Source: Candidatus Gastranaerophilales bacterium
GTDB lineage: Bacteria > Cyanobacteriota > Vampirovibrionia > Gastranaerophilales > Gastranaerophilaceae
Direction of reading: 5' to 3'
DNA: 35,443 nt
Assembly: GCA_944323615.1 (NCBI GenBank)
Contig: CALUTG010000013.1
Span: forward strand, 1 to 35,443
Numbering within the stretch: position 1 is the first letter of the stretch; every line of letters begins with the position of its first letter. The position numbers and the translations under genes were made by a program. Shown here one piece after another: positions 22,623 to 30,716 of the stretch. The notes under the pieces were generated by a model. It was not told where the DNA came from. It did no database searches and was given only the letters and a program-made list of their open reading frames with translations.

Positions 22623-23207
22623 ATATTTTCCTGCAAAAGCGTTTCTTATTTTATCAATAATAGACGCAGATCCTTTATTGATATCTTTGAGGAGTACAGT
22701 ACCCTCTTCTTTTAAACCTGCGGCCTCGACAGTTTTAGGGATATCTACTCTGTACCTGCTTCCGGAAAATTCCCCGCATTTGTTGGTTCCTTCAAGAATA
22801 CCGTTTTTATATGTTATTGCAGCCTCAATATCTTGAACTTTAGGGGTATGAGCAAGATCGGTGTACCCTCTGTAACTCAGTATCTCACCTTTTTCTCCAA
22901 TATTTAATCTTGCTTTTACAAGTGCTTCTTCAGTTCCTGCACCTGTTACAGACATTGAGCCTGTGCCAAGAACTTTCTTCCCGTCTCTAAGAGTCATAGC
23001 TCCGACAGTAAATCCCTGTTCTGAAGCTTTATAAGCAACATCAGCTTTCAGCTTCGGATGTTTTTTCACCAGTCCTGAAATAACCTCAGCAACCTCATCC
23101 CCTCCTTCTTTTTTTGCCATTTCTGCCAGCTTCGTCCCGTTTAAACTTACACGTGCAGATGTGCCCTTCACTTTTTGAATCATTAATACAGCTTGTTGAA
23201 TTCTCAT
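22326..23207 (-). CDS. Hypothetical protein with duplicated coiled-coil C-terminus
   Basis: Unrecognised 293-residue protein without signal peptide. ATG 23207 has a strong AGGAGG eight bases upstream. Residues 1-60 contain a helical segment that ends in VKKHPKLKAD. Residues 60-200 look like an alpha/beta domain (FTVGAMTLRDGKKVLGTGSMS, EILSYRGYTDLAHTP, a GTNKCGEFSGSRYR block). Residues 203 to 293 hold two copies of a Lys/Leu-rich heptad segment (KPEINLEKKL to NFNEIEN), separated by a linker with GSGKTSAVDW; GSGKTS mimics a P-loop but has no ATPase context. A third linker copy is decayed beyond the stop. It could be a scaffold or secreted effector; no function can be assigned. Confidence 0.8.
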   Translation of the reverse strand: MRIQQAVLMIQKVKGTSARVSLNGTKLAEMAKKEGGDEVAEVISGLVKKHPKLKADVAYKASEQGFTVGAMTLRDGKKVLGTGSMSVTGAGTEEALVKARLNIGEKGEILSYRGYTDLAHTPKVQDIEAAITYKNGILEGTNKCGEFSGSRYRVDIPKTVEAAGLKEEGTVLLKDINKGSASIIDKIRNAFAGKYGEQVHKPEINLEKKLNDLEKVIKDLKQKKADIIKNFNEIENLRPGSGKTSAVDWLEQGVRAHKPEINLEKKLDNLEKVIKDLKQKKADIIKNFNEIEN

Positions 23208-23366
23208 AGAATTTCCTCCTTTTCCTTACTTATTAACTTGTCTTACTTACTTTTCCGCCTGCTTTTTACTTCCTCTAATATCCCCGCTGTATAAATTTTT
23301 GATTGAAATCGATTCCCCTCGTGTTATGTATATATAAAAACATCTTTGAAATAAAAATTGCCAACT

Positions 23367-23389
23367 ATTCTGATAACAAATATCAGAAT
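23367..23389. promoter_or_regulatory. Perfect inverted repeat, operator-like
   Basis: ATTCTGATA (23367-23375), five bases, TATCAGAAT (23381-23389): 9-bp perfect arms in the divergent regulatory region. The spacing suits a dimeric DNA-binding protein; no T-tract suggests a terminator. Confidence 0.45.
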
Positions 23390-23461
23390 TATCTAAATTA
23401 ATGATATTTAAATGCTTATAATGCTTTACGTTTCTTAATAATTGTTTTTAGGTTTAGGATG

Positions 23462-23487
23462 TTTAATATCAAAATGGGTTGATTAAA
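23462..23487. promoter_or_regulatory. Operator-like palindrome upstream of the XRE gene
   Basis: TTTAATATCAA (23462-23472) faces TTGATTAAA (23479-23487), an imperfect inverted repeat. The same 11-mer TTTAATATCAA recurs at 23877-23887, after the XRE gene and before the cytidine deaminase gene, so this is a candidate binding site of the XRE protein. Confidence 0.4.
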
Positions 23488-23543
23488 TTATACAAAATAT
23501 CCTGTTTAATAATGGTATTTAAATATAGAATAATAGAACAATT

Positions 23544-23867
23544 ATGACATTAAATATCAAAAAACAGATTGGCGCACGTATAAAAAAATTGCGGCAGGAT
23601 AAAGGATATTCACAGGAGCAGTTTGCGGAAAAACTTGGAATTGCGCCCAGAACCCTTTGCGGCATTGAAATAGGAAAGAATTTTTTTACTGCGGACACGC
23701 TTGAAAAGATAATTGAAGTTCTGGAAATAACACCTGAGCAGCTTTTTATGATAAATTATCTCAAGCCGCGTGAAGAATTAGAAAAAGAAATCATTGACAC
23801 TATAAAAAATATAAAAAATCGTGAAAAAATAGAAATAATTTATAAAATTATAAAATCTTTTGAATAG
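23544..23867 (+). CDS. XRE-family HTH transcriptional regulator
   Basis: 107 residues. Residues 6-62 form a Cro/C1-type helix-turn-helix: IGARIKKLRQDKGYSQEQFAEKLGIAPRTLCGIEIGK, then TLEKIIEVLEITPEQLF. The last 40 residues are a Lys/Glu-rich helix, perhaps for dimerisation. No ribosome-binding site is visible before ATG 23544. It lies alone between the divergent coiled-coil gene and the deaminase gene, 68 bp upstream of the latter. A TTTAATATCAA motif flanks it on both sides, suggesting autoregulation. Chromosomal orphan regulators of this kind are common; no phage genes are nearby. Confidence 0.88.
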   Translation: MTLNIKKQIGARIKKLRQDKGYSQEQFAEKLGIAPRTLCGIEIGKNFFTADTLEKIIEVLEITPEQLFMINYLKPREELEKEIIDTIKNIKNREKIEIIYKIIKSFE

Positions 23868-23935
23868 CCTGACTCATTTAATATCAACCAATTAACGGAT
23901 TTATTTTTTGTAAAATAGGCTAGTATAGGAATATT

Positions 23936-24325
23936 ATGGATATAGATTACAAATTATTAATGGATCAAGCTAAAGAGGCTTCAAAATATTCTTATTCACC
24001 GTTTTCAAAATTTGCAGTCGGAGCTGCTGTTTTAATGTCAAACGGAAATATTTATACAGGGTGTAATGTTGAAAATTCCAGCTTCGGGATGACTATTTGT
24101 GCTGAAAGGTGCGCCATTTTTAAAGCTGTTTCCGAAGGACAAAAAGAAATTCTTGCTGTTGCAATTTATTCTCCGAATGCAGATGACTGCTATCCTTGCG
24201 GAGCCTGCAGACAGGTTATGTATGAGTTTCAAGGAGAAAATGAAATTTCAATTATTACGGAATCAAAAGGAAATCCTGTCATCAGGAAAATGAAGGACTT
24301 CCTTCCATACGGATTTAGAATCTAA
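23936..24325 (+). CDS. cdd: Cytidine deaminase
   Basis: Pyrimidine salvage enzyme converting cytidine or deoxycytidine to the uridine forms. 129 residues, the short tetrameric type. The zinc ligands C55, C88 and C91 and the catalytic E57 are in CAE and PCGAC motifs; YSPFSKFAVGAAV and GCNVENSSFG are substrate-binding blocks. It precedes the pgpH-ybeY-dgkA genes, the same neighbourhood as in many Firmicutes, where cdd lies in the phoH-pgpH-ybeY-dgkA-cdd-era cluster, but here it is upstream, and phoH and era are absent from the window. Confidence 0.96.
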   Translation: MDIDYKLLMDQAKEASKYSYSPFSKFAVGAAVLMSNGNIYTGCNVENSSFGMTICAERCAIFKAVSEGQKEILAVAIYSPNADDCYPCGACRQVMYEFQGENEISIITESKGNPVIRKMKDFLPYGFRI

Positions 24326-24334
24326 ACAACTATT

Positions 24335-24529
24335 ATGTATATATTTGAAGTATTTATAAAATGGCTTAACAAAAGGGAAACAAAAGAAATAATCCCTGAA
24401 AAGCCCGATTTTAAAGAAACAGATGAAGCTTTAACATGCGAGCATAATTTTATGCCGGTTGACAGTACGGGAACAGTACTGGCTTGTACAAAATGCGGTT
24501 TTGTAGTAAAAAAAAGAGATAAGAGTTAA
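24335..24529 (+). CDS. Small zinc-ribbon-like protein
   Basis: 64 residues. A short hydrophobic or amphipathic start (MYIFEVFIKWL) leads through a charged linker to a probable metal-binding site, C-x-H then C-x2-C (CEH...CTKCG). It lies 9 bp after cdd and 34 bp before pgpH, so it is probably in the same transcript. The ribosome-binding site is weak. No family is recognised; zinc ribbons of this size often bind nucleic acid or act as adaptors, which is inference here. Confidence 0.7.
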   Translation: MYIFEVFIKWLNKRETKEIIPEKPDFKETDEALTCEHNFMPVDSTGTVLACTKCGFVVKKRDKS

Positions 24530-24563
24530 CAAAACTTTTAATAATATTAAACGAGGAATTTGT

Positions 24564-26771
24564 ATGCAAAAAATATTGGATTTTATATCGTCAAAAACTT
24601 TCAGAAATGTATTATGCTTTATTGTGTTTACATTTCTCGTAACCGTTACTATTTCTTCTCAAAACTACTTTTTCCAAAAAGTTATTGAAAACGGTATCAG
24701 CAAAAGAGATATAATAGCCCAAAAAGATATTAAAGTTATTGATACAAAGAAAACCGAACTTCACAAAAAAGAAGCTGCTCAAGCTGTAGAGCCTATCCTT
24801 ACACAGGCAGAAGATGACTTTATCACTTCCAGTCTTACAACATTGCAAAAGTCTGTTATCAAAATCAGGACAAAAAATGTTTCGGATGAAATAAAGGAAG
24901 ACGAACTCAGCGTTCTTTTTGACGAATCAGGAAGAAGAGGGGTTATAGAATTTCTTTTAAAATCAAGCGATAGTGATTTGTATGCACTGTTTGATAAATG
25001 TAAGGTTGTTCTTGCCGGGGTTTTAAATACTGGTATTTCAAATGAAGACTTTGAAAATAATAATGTAACAGCAATTATTAAGAAAAATATTCCTAATACA
25101 ACTCCAAGTTCTCAAGTTACATTAATTACAAGTATATTAAATCAGGTAATTGTACCAAATCTTGTGGTAGACGAATTTGCGACAGAAATCGCAAGAAAAA
25201 ATGCCGCAAACGCAGTTAAACCTTACGAAGTTGTATTTAAAAAAGGGACAAAAATAGTTTTTGAAGGTGAACCTGTAACAAAATTAAAAAGAGATGCCCT
25301 AAGAGCTGCCGGTTATAATGTTCTCGAGGTTAATTTTGGCGGCTTGGCAGGAATATATCTTCTTGTAGCTTTCTTTACTTTTGTATTTTTACAATACGAA
25401 AAGAATTTTGAAAAACAGTATTATAACGCAAAATATCTTCCTATGATGGCGACATTTACATTATTATTAGCTTTTATTGGAGCCTTGCTGCCGACAGGTT
25501 TTTCACCTTATATAATGCCGATACCTGCTTATACAATACTGCTTTCAATATTTACAACTCCAAGAAACGCATTTTTTGCTTCTACAATAGTTCTTGCCTG
25601 GCTGGCAATGGGAATGCACTGGAATATGGAAGTGGTTGTTGCATTTATGCTTTTAAATACGGTTGTAATGACATCGGTATCAAAACTCAAATTCTCTAAA
25701 CGTTCAGATCTCTTGATTACAAGTTTAAAAATTTCTCTTGCCGGGGTTCTTGTTGTCGGCGGAATTTATTTCCTCGAAAAATATATGATGGACATAAATA
25801 ACATTATGATTCTGAGAGATCTCGGGCTTATTGCAGCTAACTGTTTTATTATAGGCGGAGTATTCATTTTAGGAGTTCTTCCGATAATAGAAAATGCGTT
25901 CAGAATAATGACTCCGTACGGATTGGCAGAGCTTGCCGACCATAATCAGCCGCTATTAAAGAAACTTCTTTCAGATGCACCGGGGACTTTTAACCACAGC
26001 TTAATAGTCTCTCATCTTGCCGAAGCGGCAGCGGAAGCTGTTGGTGCAAATCCGGTTCTGGCAAGAGTCGGTACTATGTATCACGATATAGGAAAGCTCT
26101 TAAGACCAATGTTTTTTGTAGAAAATCAGTCTTTCTACGGAATAGAGAACCCTCATAAAACCTGCACTCCGCGGTTTAGTAAAATGCTTATAACTGCCCA
26201 TCCTAAAGATGGTTTGGAGCTTGCTAAAGAATACCATCTCCCGCAGGTTATTCATAACTTTATTACCCAGCACCACGGAACAAGTCTTGTAAGCTATTTT
26301 TACAATGAAGCTCTAAAGGAAGAAGGCGAAGAAAATGTTAAAGAAGAGCAATTCCGTTACCCGGGTCCAAAACCTAATACAAAAGAAACAGCAATTTTAA
26401 TGATAGCAGATGCCGTTGAATCAGCTGTAAGAGCGGCAAAGAATCCGTCTAATGAACAGATTGATGCTATTATACAAAAAATCATAAAAGAACGTTTAAA
26501 TGACGGGCAGCTGGACGATTCCCCGCTAACGTTAAAAGATTTAAAAACTATAGCGGAAACCTTCTCCAGAATGCTGAGAGGTATGCATCACAAAAGGATT
26601 AAATACCACAATGATCTTGTTCAGGAACTTGATAAAAACAGGCATCATGCAGATTCAGAAAAGGAGGCAGAACAAGACTCCGTTTCGGAAGAAGTTCCTG
26701 CACCTCCGCTGGATAATGCTCTGGAAGCAAAAATTAAGGAACTGGAAGAAAAGAAGAATGGCGGAAATTAA
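24564..26771 (+). CDS. pgpH: 7TM-HD cyclic-di-AMP phosphodiesterase, PgpH-like
   Basis: 735-residue membrane protein. An N-terminal membrane anchor (residues 15-33) is followed by a long extracytoplasmic domain (about 40-255), then about seven membrane segments (260-460), then a cytoplasmic HD domain. The HD pair is H507-D508 in YHDIGKLLRP, with upstream FNHSLIVSHLAEAAA and downstream ITQHHGTSLVSYFY and MIADAVESAVRA metal-site blocks. PgpH of Listeria hydrolyses c-di-AMP to pApA; the match is by architecture. GAGGAA precedes ATG 24564. The acidic C-terminus overlaps the start of ybeY by 14 bp. Confidence 0.93.
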   Translation: MQKILDFISSKTFRNVLCFIVFTFLVTVTISSQNYFFQKVIENGISKRDIIAQKDIKVIDTKKTELHKKEAAQAVEPILTQAEDDFITSSLTTLQKSVIKIRTKNVSDEIKEDELSVLFDESGRRGVIEFLLKSSDSDLYALFDKCKVVLAGVLNTGISNEDFENNNVTAIIKKNIPNTTPSSQVTLITSILNQVIVPNLVVDEFATEIARKNAANAVKPYEVVFKKGTKIVFEGEPVTKLKRDALRAAGYNVLEVNFGGLAGIYLLVAFFTFVFLQYEKNFEKQYYNAKYLPMMATFTLLLAFIGALLPTGFSPYIMPIPAYTILLSIFTTPRNAFFASTIVLAWLAMGMHWNMEVVVAFMLLNTVVMTSVSKLKFSKRSDLLITSLKISLAGVLVVGGIYFLEKYMMDINNIMILRDLGLIAANCFIIGGVFILGVLPIIENAFRIMTPYGLAELADHNQPLLKKLLSDAPGTFNHSLIVSHLAEAAAEAVGANPVLARVGTMYHDIGKLLRPMFFVENQSFYGIENPHKTCTPRFSKMLITAHPKDGLELAKEYHLPQVIHNFITQHHGTSLVSYFYNEALKEEGEENVKEEQFRYPGPKPNTKETAILMIADAVESAVRAAKNPSNEQIDAIIQKIIKERLNDGQLDDSPLTLKDLKTIAETFSRMLRGMHHKRIKYHNDLVQELDKNRHHADSEKEAEQDSVSEEVPAPPLDNALEAKIKELEEKKNGGN

Positions 26772-27267
26772 TGTTTTTACCGAAAATATCTTTGAAGGCT
26801 GGAATGTTAATGAAAAAGATGTTATAGATAAAACCAGAAGAATGCTTAAGCATTATATAGCTGTGCTAAAAGATAAGAGTTGTCTTGCGCACAGAGAGTA
26901 TAATTCTATAACGCTGGATATTGTGTTCTGCGACTCTGAAAAAACACACGAACTTAACAGAGAATATAGAGATAAAGATTACCCTGCTGATATTATTACT
27001 TTTGCAATATTTGCCGATGATGAAAACAGTTTTGTCTTTGACGGAGATATTAATCTCGGAGAAATCATTATTGCTCTTGATAAGGTAATTGAAGGGGTAA
27101 ATCGTGATGTAAGCCATTCGGTAAATAAGGAGCAGGAGTTATATTTTCTGATAAGCCACGGTCTTATGCATCTTTTGGGATTTGACCACAGGGATGAAGA
27201 GGAATACAATTTTGTTATAGAGGAACAAAGAAAAGCGCTGGAGTGTATAAATTATGACAAAATTTAA
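26758..27267 (+). CDS. ybeY: Endoribonuclease YbeY (rRNA maturation)
   Basis: Zinc-dependent RNase needed for 16S rRNA 3' processing and ribosome quality control. Start ATG 26758 lies inside the end of pgpH with AAGGA about 20 bases upstream and a GAAGAAAAGAAG purine run directly before it, giving 169 residues; longer in-frame starts run through pgpH and add an unrelated N-terminus. The catalytic zinc motif HGLMHLLGFDH (H134, H138, H144) is intact, and LNREYRDKDYPADIITFA is the family core. It overlaps dgkA by 14 bp. Confidence 0.96.
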   Translation: MAEINVFTENIFEGWNVNEKDVIDKTRRMLKHYIAVLKDKSCLAHREYNSITLDIVFCDSEKTHELNREYRDKDYPADIITFAIFADDENSFVFDGDINLGEIIIALDKVIEGVNRDVSHSVNKEQELYFLISHGLMHLLGFDHRDEEEYNFVIEEQRKALECINYDKI

Positions 27268-27619
27268 ATCGCAGGGATTCGGAAACACTTTCAAAAACGC
27301 AAGAAAAGGTTTCAGACTCGTTCTAAAAAGTGAAATGAATATCCGGATTCATGTTACAATAGCTTTTTTTGTTGTATTTTTTGCATATTTGCTTCACTTC
27401 TCTGCAACAGAGTACTGCTTGCTTCTCTTTGCGATAGGTTTTGTTATAGTGTCGGAAATGCTTAATTCTGCAATAGAATTTGCACTTGATTCAATCTATC
27501 ACAACAGGTACTCTAAAATGGTCGGAATGGCAAAGGATATTTCTGCCGGTGCCGTTATGTTTGCTTCATTCATAAGTCTTGTAGTGGGGTTGATTCTTTT
27601 TGGAAAACATTTATTATAG
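27254..27619 (+). CDS. dgkA: Diacylglycerol/undecaprenol kinase
   Basis: 121-residue integral membrane kinase of the DgkA family, three membrane segments (about 33-52, 54-73, 98-117). The family motif SEMLNSAIEFALD and the catalytic-side AKDISAGAVM are present. Firmicutes members phosphorylate undecaprenol, recycling the carrier used for peptidoglycan, while the E. coli type acts on diacylglycerol; the short neighbour set with ybeY favours the undecaprenol type, as inference. It starts within ybeY. No terminator is seen before the convergent gene at 27640. Confidence 0.94.
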   Translation: MTKFKSQGFGNTFKNARKGFRLVLKSEMNIRIHVTIAFFVVFFAYLLHFSATEYCLLLFAIGFVIVSEMLNSAIEFALDSIYHNRYSKMVGMAKDISAGAVMFASFISLVVGLILFGKHLL

Positions 27620-27639
27620 ATTTATTGATGGGGGCAGTA

Positions 27640-28335
27640 TTATTCTCTTTCAATTAAGTTTCCGTCTGAATCTTGTAACTCGGTTTTGCAGCTTCCGTCT
27701 GAATTAGAGGTATAAACACTGTATATACCCGGTTCAATTAGATTTTTCATAACCGTGCTTCCGTCTTCAAGTGTATGGAATTCTGAAATAATAGTTCCGT
27801 CTTTATCCCGATATATTTCATCTAATGTAACGGATTTTTTTATTTCCGGCTGAAATTGTGTTATATATTCTGAAGAGCTTCCATCTTTCATTTTTTTTCT
27901 GCTGTTCAATATGTACAGACCTTCTTCTATTTTTTTGTAGTTAGTGATTTCGTTTATTTGGTTATTTTCTCCTCTTACAATACTTCTTTGTATATTTCCT
28001 TTTTTATCAAAAAATAGTTCAATTTCAGAATCCTCCTTGGGTTTTGGCGGATTTTCCATGTCGCTGTACAAGAAATCATTGTAATCATATTTTACAGTTC
28101 TTTCTTTATTCCTTTTGGGATCCTTGTCTTCTGTTTTTGGAACTTCAGACGGATTATTTTCTTGCAAAAATCCTTCTACATAGTCTATATCAGCTTGTTC
28201 ATGGCAATTTGCAAGTATCTGACCTATGGCATATTTTTCAGCTTTGGTATCAATTTTTCGTGTGTTTCCGCCAAAAGAGGCGATATCAGCCACTGCTTTA
28301 CATACCCAATTTGAGAGAGTTCCGTAGTCAAACAT
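27640..28335 (-). CDS. Hypothetical protein, acidic and beta-rich
   Basis: Unrecognised 231-residue protein. ATG 28335 has AAAGG eleven bases upstream. The N-terminal 60 residues are helical (MFDYGTLSNWVCKAVADIAS to HEQADIDYVEGFL). A charged linker rich in Lys, Asp and Pro (65-105) follows. The C-terminal half consists of short strands with Asp-Gly turns (FFDKKGNIQRS, YRDKDGTIISEFHTLEDGST, SNSDGSCKTELQDSDGNLIE), reminiscent of text-like YD repeats and of the protein at 13473. No signal peptide or membrane helix. Convergent with dgkA. Confidence 0.8.
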   Translation of the reverse strand: MFDYGTLSNWVCKAVADIASFGGNTRKIDTKAEKYAIGQILANCHEQADIDYVEGFLQENNPSEVPKTEDKDPKRNKERTVKYDYNDFLYSDMENPPKPKEDSEIELFFDKKGNIQRSIVRGENNQINEITNYKKIEEGLYILNSRKKMKDGSSSEYITQFQPEIKKSVTLDEIYRDKDGTIISEFHTLEDGSTVMKNLIEPGIYSVYTSNSDGSCKTELQDSDGNLIERE

Positions 28336-28427
28336 AACAATAAACCTTTACTCTTGTATGCTGAATATAACGGCTCTTTTTTGCAGAACTTTAATATAAA
28401 ACCATATAATGTTACATTTCTTTACTA

Positions 28428-29459
28428 TTAAGGTTTTATTAAAAACTTAATAGCGTTTCCGGCAATATGCTGCTGCATTGCATATTCAACTTTATCAAGC
28501 GGAAGAGTATCCGTAATAAGCTTTTCTACCTCAATTTCACCGGAAGATATTAAATCTAGCGCCTGACGGAAATATTTTGGAGTATGATGGAATACGCTTA
28601 TAAGCTTGATATCGCCGTAATGCATTTTTGTGGTATCAAAACAAACTTTTGAACCGGATTTACACCCGCCAAAGAAATGCACCGTTCCACCCGGTCTCAC
28701 GCAGGAAAATACAAGCTCCCAAATTTCTGGCATTCCAACACATTCTATTGCTACATCAAGCCCTTTTTTCTCGTCAGAAAATTCTTTAAATATCTTTTCC
28801 GGATTAGAGTATTTTTTTAAATCAACAATTTCATCTGCATGAGCAAACTCATCGGCAAGTTTAAGCTTGATAGGATTTCTGCCTGCAACAATTACTCTCG
28901 CGCCTTTTAATTTGGCAAGCCTTGCAAACATTAACCCTATTGGACCGATACCGATAACTCCGACACTTTGTCCTGGCTTAATCTCTGTTCTTTCCACTCC
29001 GTGAACTACATTGGCTAGAGGCTCTGAAAAAGCTGCTTTTTCAAAAGGTAAATCATCCGGAAGAATCAGCGTATTCTTTTTTACTATTCTTTCAGGAACT
29101 ACTATATACTCAGCATAAGCACCGTTAAGGAGATCCAGATTTTCGCATAAATTATATTCTTCTTTACGGCAGAAAAAACACTCGCCGCAGGGTGCTGAAT
29201 TTGCAGCAACAACTCTGTCACCGGGTTTAAAGTTGGTAACATCGTCCGCAACTTTTTCCACAATTCCGGCAAACTCATGCCCGAACCCCGACGGAACATT
29301 TTTAATAAGAACAGGATGTCCTCTTCTGTACGTTTTAACATCTGTTCCGCAAGTTAAAGCAGCCTCAATCTTTACAAGAATTTCACCTGCAGAAAGAGGT
29401 TTAATCATTGTATTTTCGTATCTTATATCCTGTGGTCCGTAAAATAGTACTGCTTTCAT
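28428..29459 (-). CDS. Zinc-dependent alcohol/polyol dehydrogenase (MDR)
   Basis: 343-residue medium-chain dehydrogenase. Catalytic zinc ligands are C37 in TCGTD and the GHE motif, with a glutamate in FSEPLANVVHG. The structural zinc loop has C-x2-C-x2-C-x7-C (CGECFFCRKEEYNLC). The Rossmann motif GIGPIG and a following Arg-Asn (AGRNP) suggest NADP or NAD use that I cannot decide. It resembles sorbitol, L-threonine and sugar-phosphate dehydrogenases; the substrate is unknown. It is the last gene of the lipoprotein-lgt-ompH operon, 2 bp after ompH, and shows no ribosome-binding site. Confidence 0.92.
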   Translation of the reverse strand: MKAVLFYGPQDIRYENTMIKPLSAGEILVKIEAALTCGTDVKTYRRGHPVLIKNVPSGFGHEFAGIVEKVADDVTNFKPGDRVVAANSAPCGECFFCRKEEYNLCENLDLLNGAYAEYIVVPERIVKKNTLILPDDLPFEKAAFSEPLANVVHGVERTEIKPGQSVGVIGIGPIGLMFARLAKLKGARVIVAGRNPIKLKLADEFAHADEIVDLKKYSNPEKIFKEFSDEKKGLDVAIECVGMPEIWELVFSCVRPGGTVHFFGGCKSGSKVCFDTTKMHYGDIKLISVFHHTPKYFRQALDLISSGEIEVEKLITDTLPLDKVEYAMQQHIAGNAIKFLIKP

Positions 29460-29461
29460 AA

Positions 29462-29914
29462 TTATTTAATTATCTGGAGTATAGTAGCAGTGATATCGTC
29501 TCCGCCGCTAATTACACAAGATTTAGGTATAACCATCGTGTATCCCATCTCAGTGGCTTTTTTGCTTATAAGACTTGTTATATTATCATCCGCTGCTTTG
29601 AGTTTTGTTGAGTATTCTTTAGCATTAGCTTCTCTTTTTGCCTGAATCTGTTTTTCATAGCTTGCTGCAAGAGATTTTTTCTTAGCAGGGTCTGTTTGCT
29701 TATTTACATTGGCTTGAGCTGTTTTGATAAAATTTAAAAGTTCTTTATTTTTTCTTTCTCTAAGAGCTTTTAGTGATTGTACTTGGGATGATTTTGCAAC
29801 TACCTTTTGCAAATCAACAACAGCGATTTTTTGAGGCTGCGGAGCTGCAAAAGCCAAATTCCCCGCCATAAATAAAACCATTAATCCTGAAATAATAATT
29901 TTGCTTAATTTCAT
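29462..29914 (-). CDS. OmpH/Skp-like periplasmic chaperone
   Basis: Start ATG 29914 (150 residues) is preferred over ATG 29923, since AGGA in the lgt end sits at the right distance from it and it follows the lgt stop as TAA-A-ATG. The signal peptide ends AFA-A. IAVVDLQKVVAKSSQ is the OmpH N-terminal strand, then a Lys/Ala/Gln helical pair (residues 45-115) forms the coiled-coil arm, and a C-terminal strand returns (YTMVIPKSCVISGGDDIT). Skp-like proteins shield unfolded outer-membrane proteins in the periplasm; the adhesin barrel in this window could be a client, as inference. Confidence 0.88.
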   Translation of the reverse strand: MKLSKIIISGLMVLFMAGNLAFAAPQPQKIAVVDLQKVVAKSSQVQSLKALRERKNKELLNFIKTAQANVNKQTDPAKKKSLAASYEKQIQAKREANAKEYSTKLKAADDNITSLISKKATEMGYTMVIPKSCVISGGDDITATILQIIK

Positions 29915-29915
29915 T

Positions 29916-30716
29916 TTAACCATCCTGTTCTTTTGTTCTATTGGGCAAATTCCTGTATATTAAAACAGACAATGCTACAACTATTATACCAACCGACATA
30001 ATTATTGCAACAGAAATTCCAAAAATATAGCGGACACTATCTATTCTGATACTTTCGACAAGTATTCTTACAAACGAGTACATAATAAGATAGATAAGAG
30101 CTAAATTTCCGTTTTTATTACGTAATTTAGTTTTCGTCAAAAGTAACAATACAAAGAAAATTATTAAATCAAGAACACTTTCATATAAAAAAGCCGGATG
30201 AAAATATTCATAATCAGTATACGGAATAGGGCGATACTGCGGTGCAATATAAAGTTTCCAGGGAAGATTGGTAGGGGTACCGAAAGCTTCCGAATTAAAG
30301 AAGTTCCCCCATCTGCCTATAGCTTGGGCTATTGACAGCCCGATTGCTGAAACATCACAAAGTTTCAGCACTGACAAATTTTTTCGCTTTGCAAAGAAAA
30401 TTAAACCTATAAATCCGCCTATAAGAGCTCCGTGAATAGAAATCCCCCCATGTCTTATTGCAAGAATTTCTGTCGGGAATCTAAGATAGAAATCATAATT
30501 AAGCAGACAATAGTATAGTCTTGCTCCAATAATACCCGTAATTACAACGTATGGTGCCATATCAATAATGGTTTCTTTTGCAAGATTAAAAATTTTAGAT
30601 CCTATATAATCTGAAACTAAAGTTCCGGTTGTGATAGCTATAGCAAGAATCACACCATAAAAATATATATGTACACCAAATATAGTGCAGATTATTTGTG
30701 AATGAGAGGCGAACAT
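29916..30716 (-). CDS. lgt: Prolipoprotein diacylglyceryl transferase
   Basis: Inner-membrane enzyme attaching diacylglycerol to the lipobox cysteine of prolipoproteins. 266 residues with about seven membrane segments. The Lgt signature GRWGNFFNSEAFG and the IRHGGISIHGALIGG block are intact, as are FHPAFLYES and the C-terminal RILVES. Its ATG overlaps the stop of the upstream lipoprotein gene as TAATG. Length is normal for the family. Confidence 0.97.
   Translation of the reverse strand: MFASHSQIICTIFGVHIYFYGVILAIAITTGTLVSDYIGSKIFNLAKETIIDMAPYVVITGIIGARLYYCLLNYDFYLRFPTEILAIRHGGISIHGALIGGFIGLIFFAKRKNLSVLKLCDVSAIGLSIAQAIGRWGNFFNSEAFGTPTNLPWKLYIAPQYRPIPYTDYEYFHPAFLYESVLDLIIFFVLLLLTKTKLRNKNGNLALIYLIMYSFVRILVESIRIDSVRYIFGISVAIIMSVGIIVVALSVLIYRNLPNRTKEQDG

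Larger units (their letters stand above)
23208..23543. other. AT-rich divergent intergenic region
   Basis: It separates the coiled-coil gene (minus) from the XRE regulator (plus). It holds a perfect inverted repeat (23367-23389), an imperfect operator-like palindrome (23462-23487), and a CTTACTTA-rich stretch near 23223-23250. Promoters for both genes must lie here; I cannot place them confidently. Confidence 0.6.

Noticed and set aside
26611-26757. Longer N-terminus for YbeY
   Set aside because: Codons upstream of 26758 are the pgpH tail in another frame; the family begins at the chosen start.
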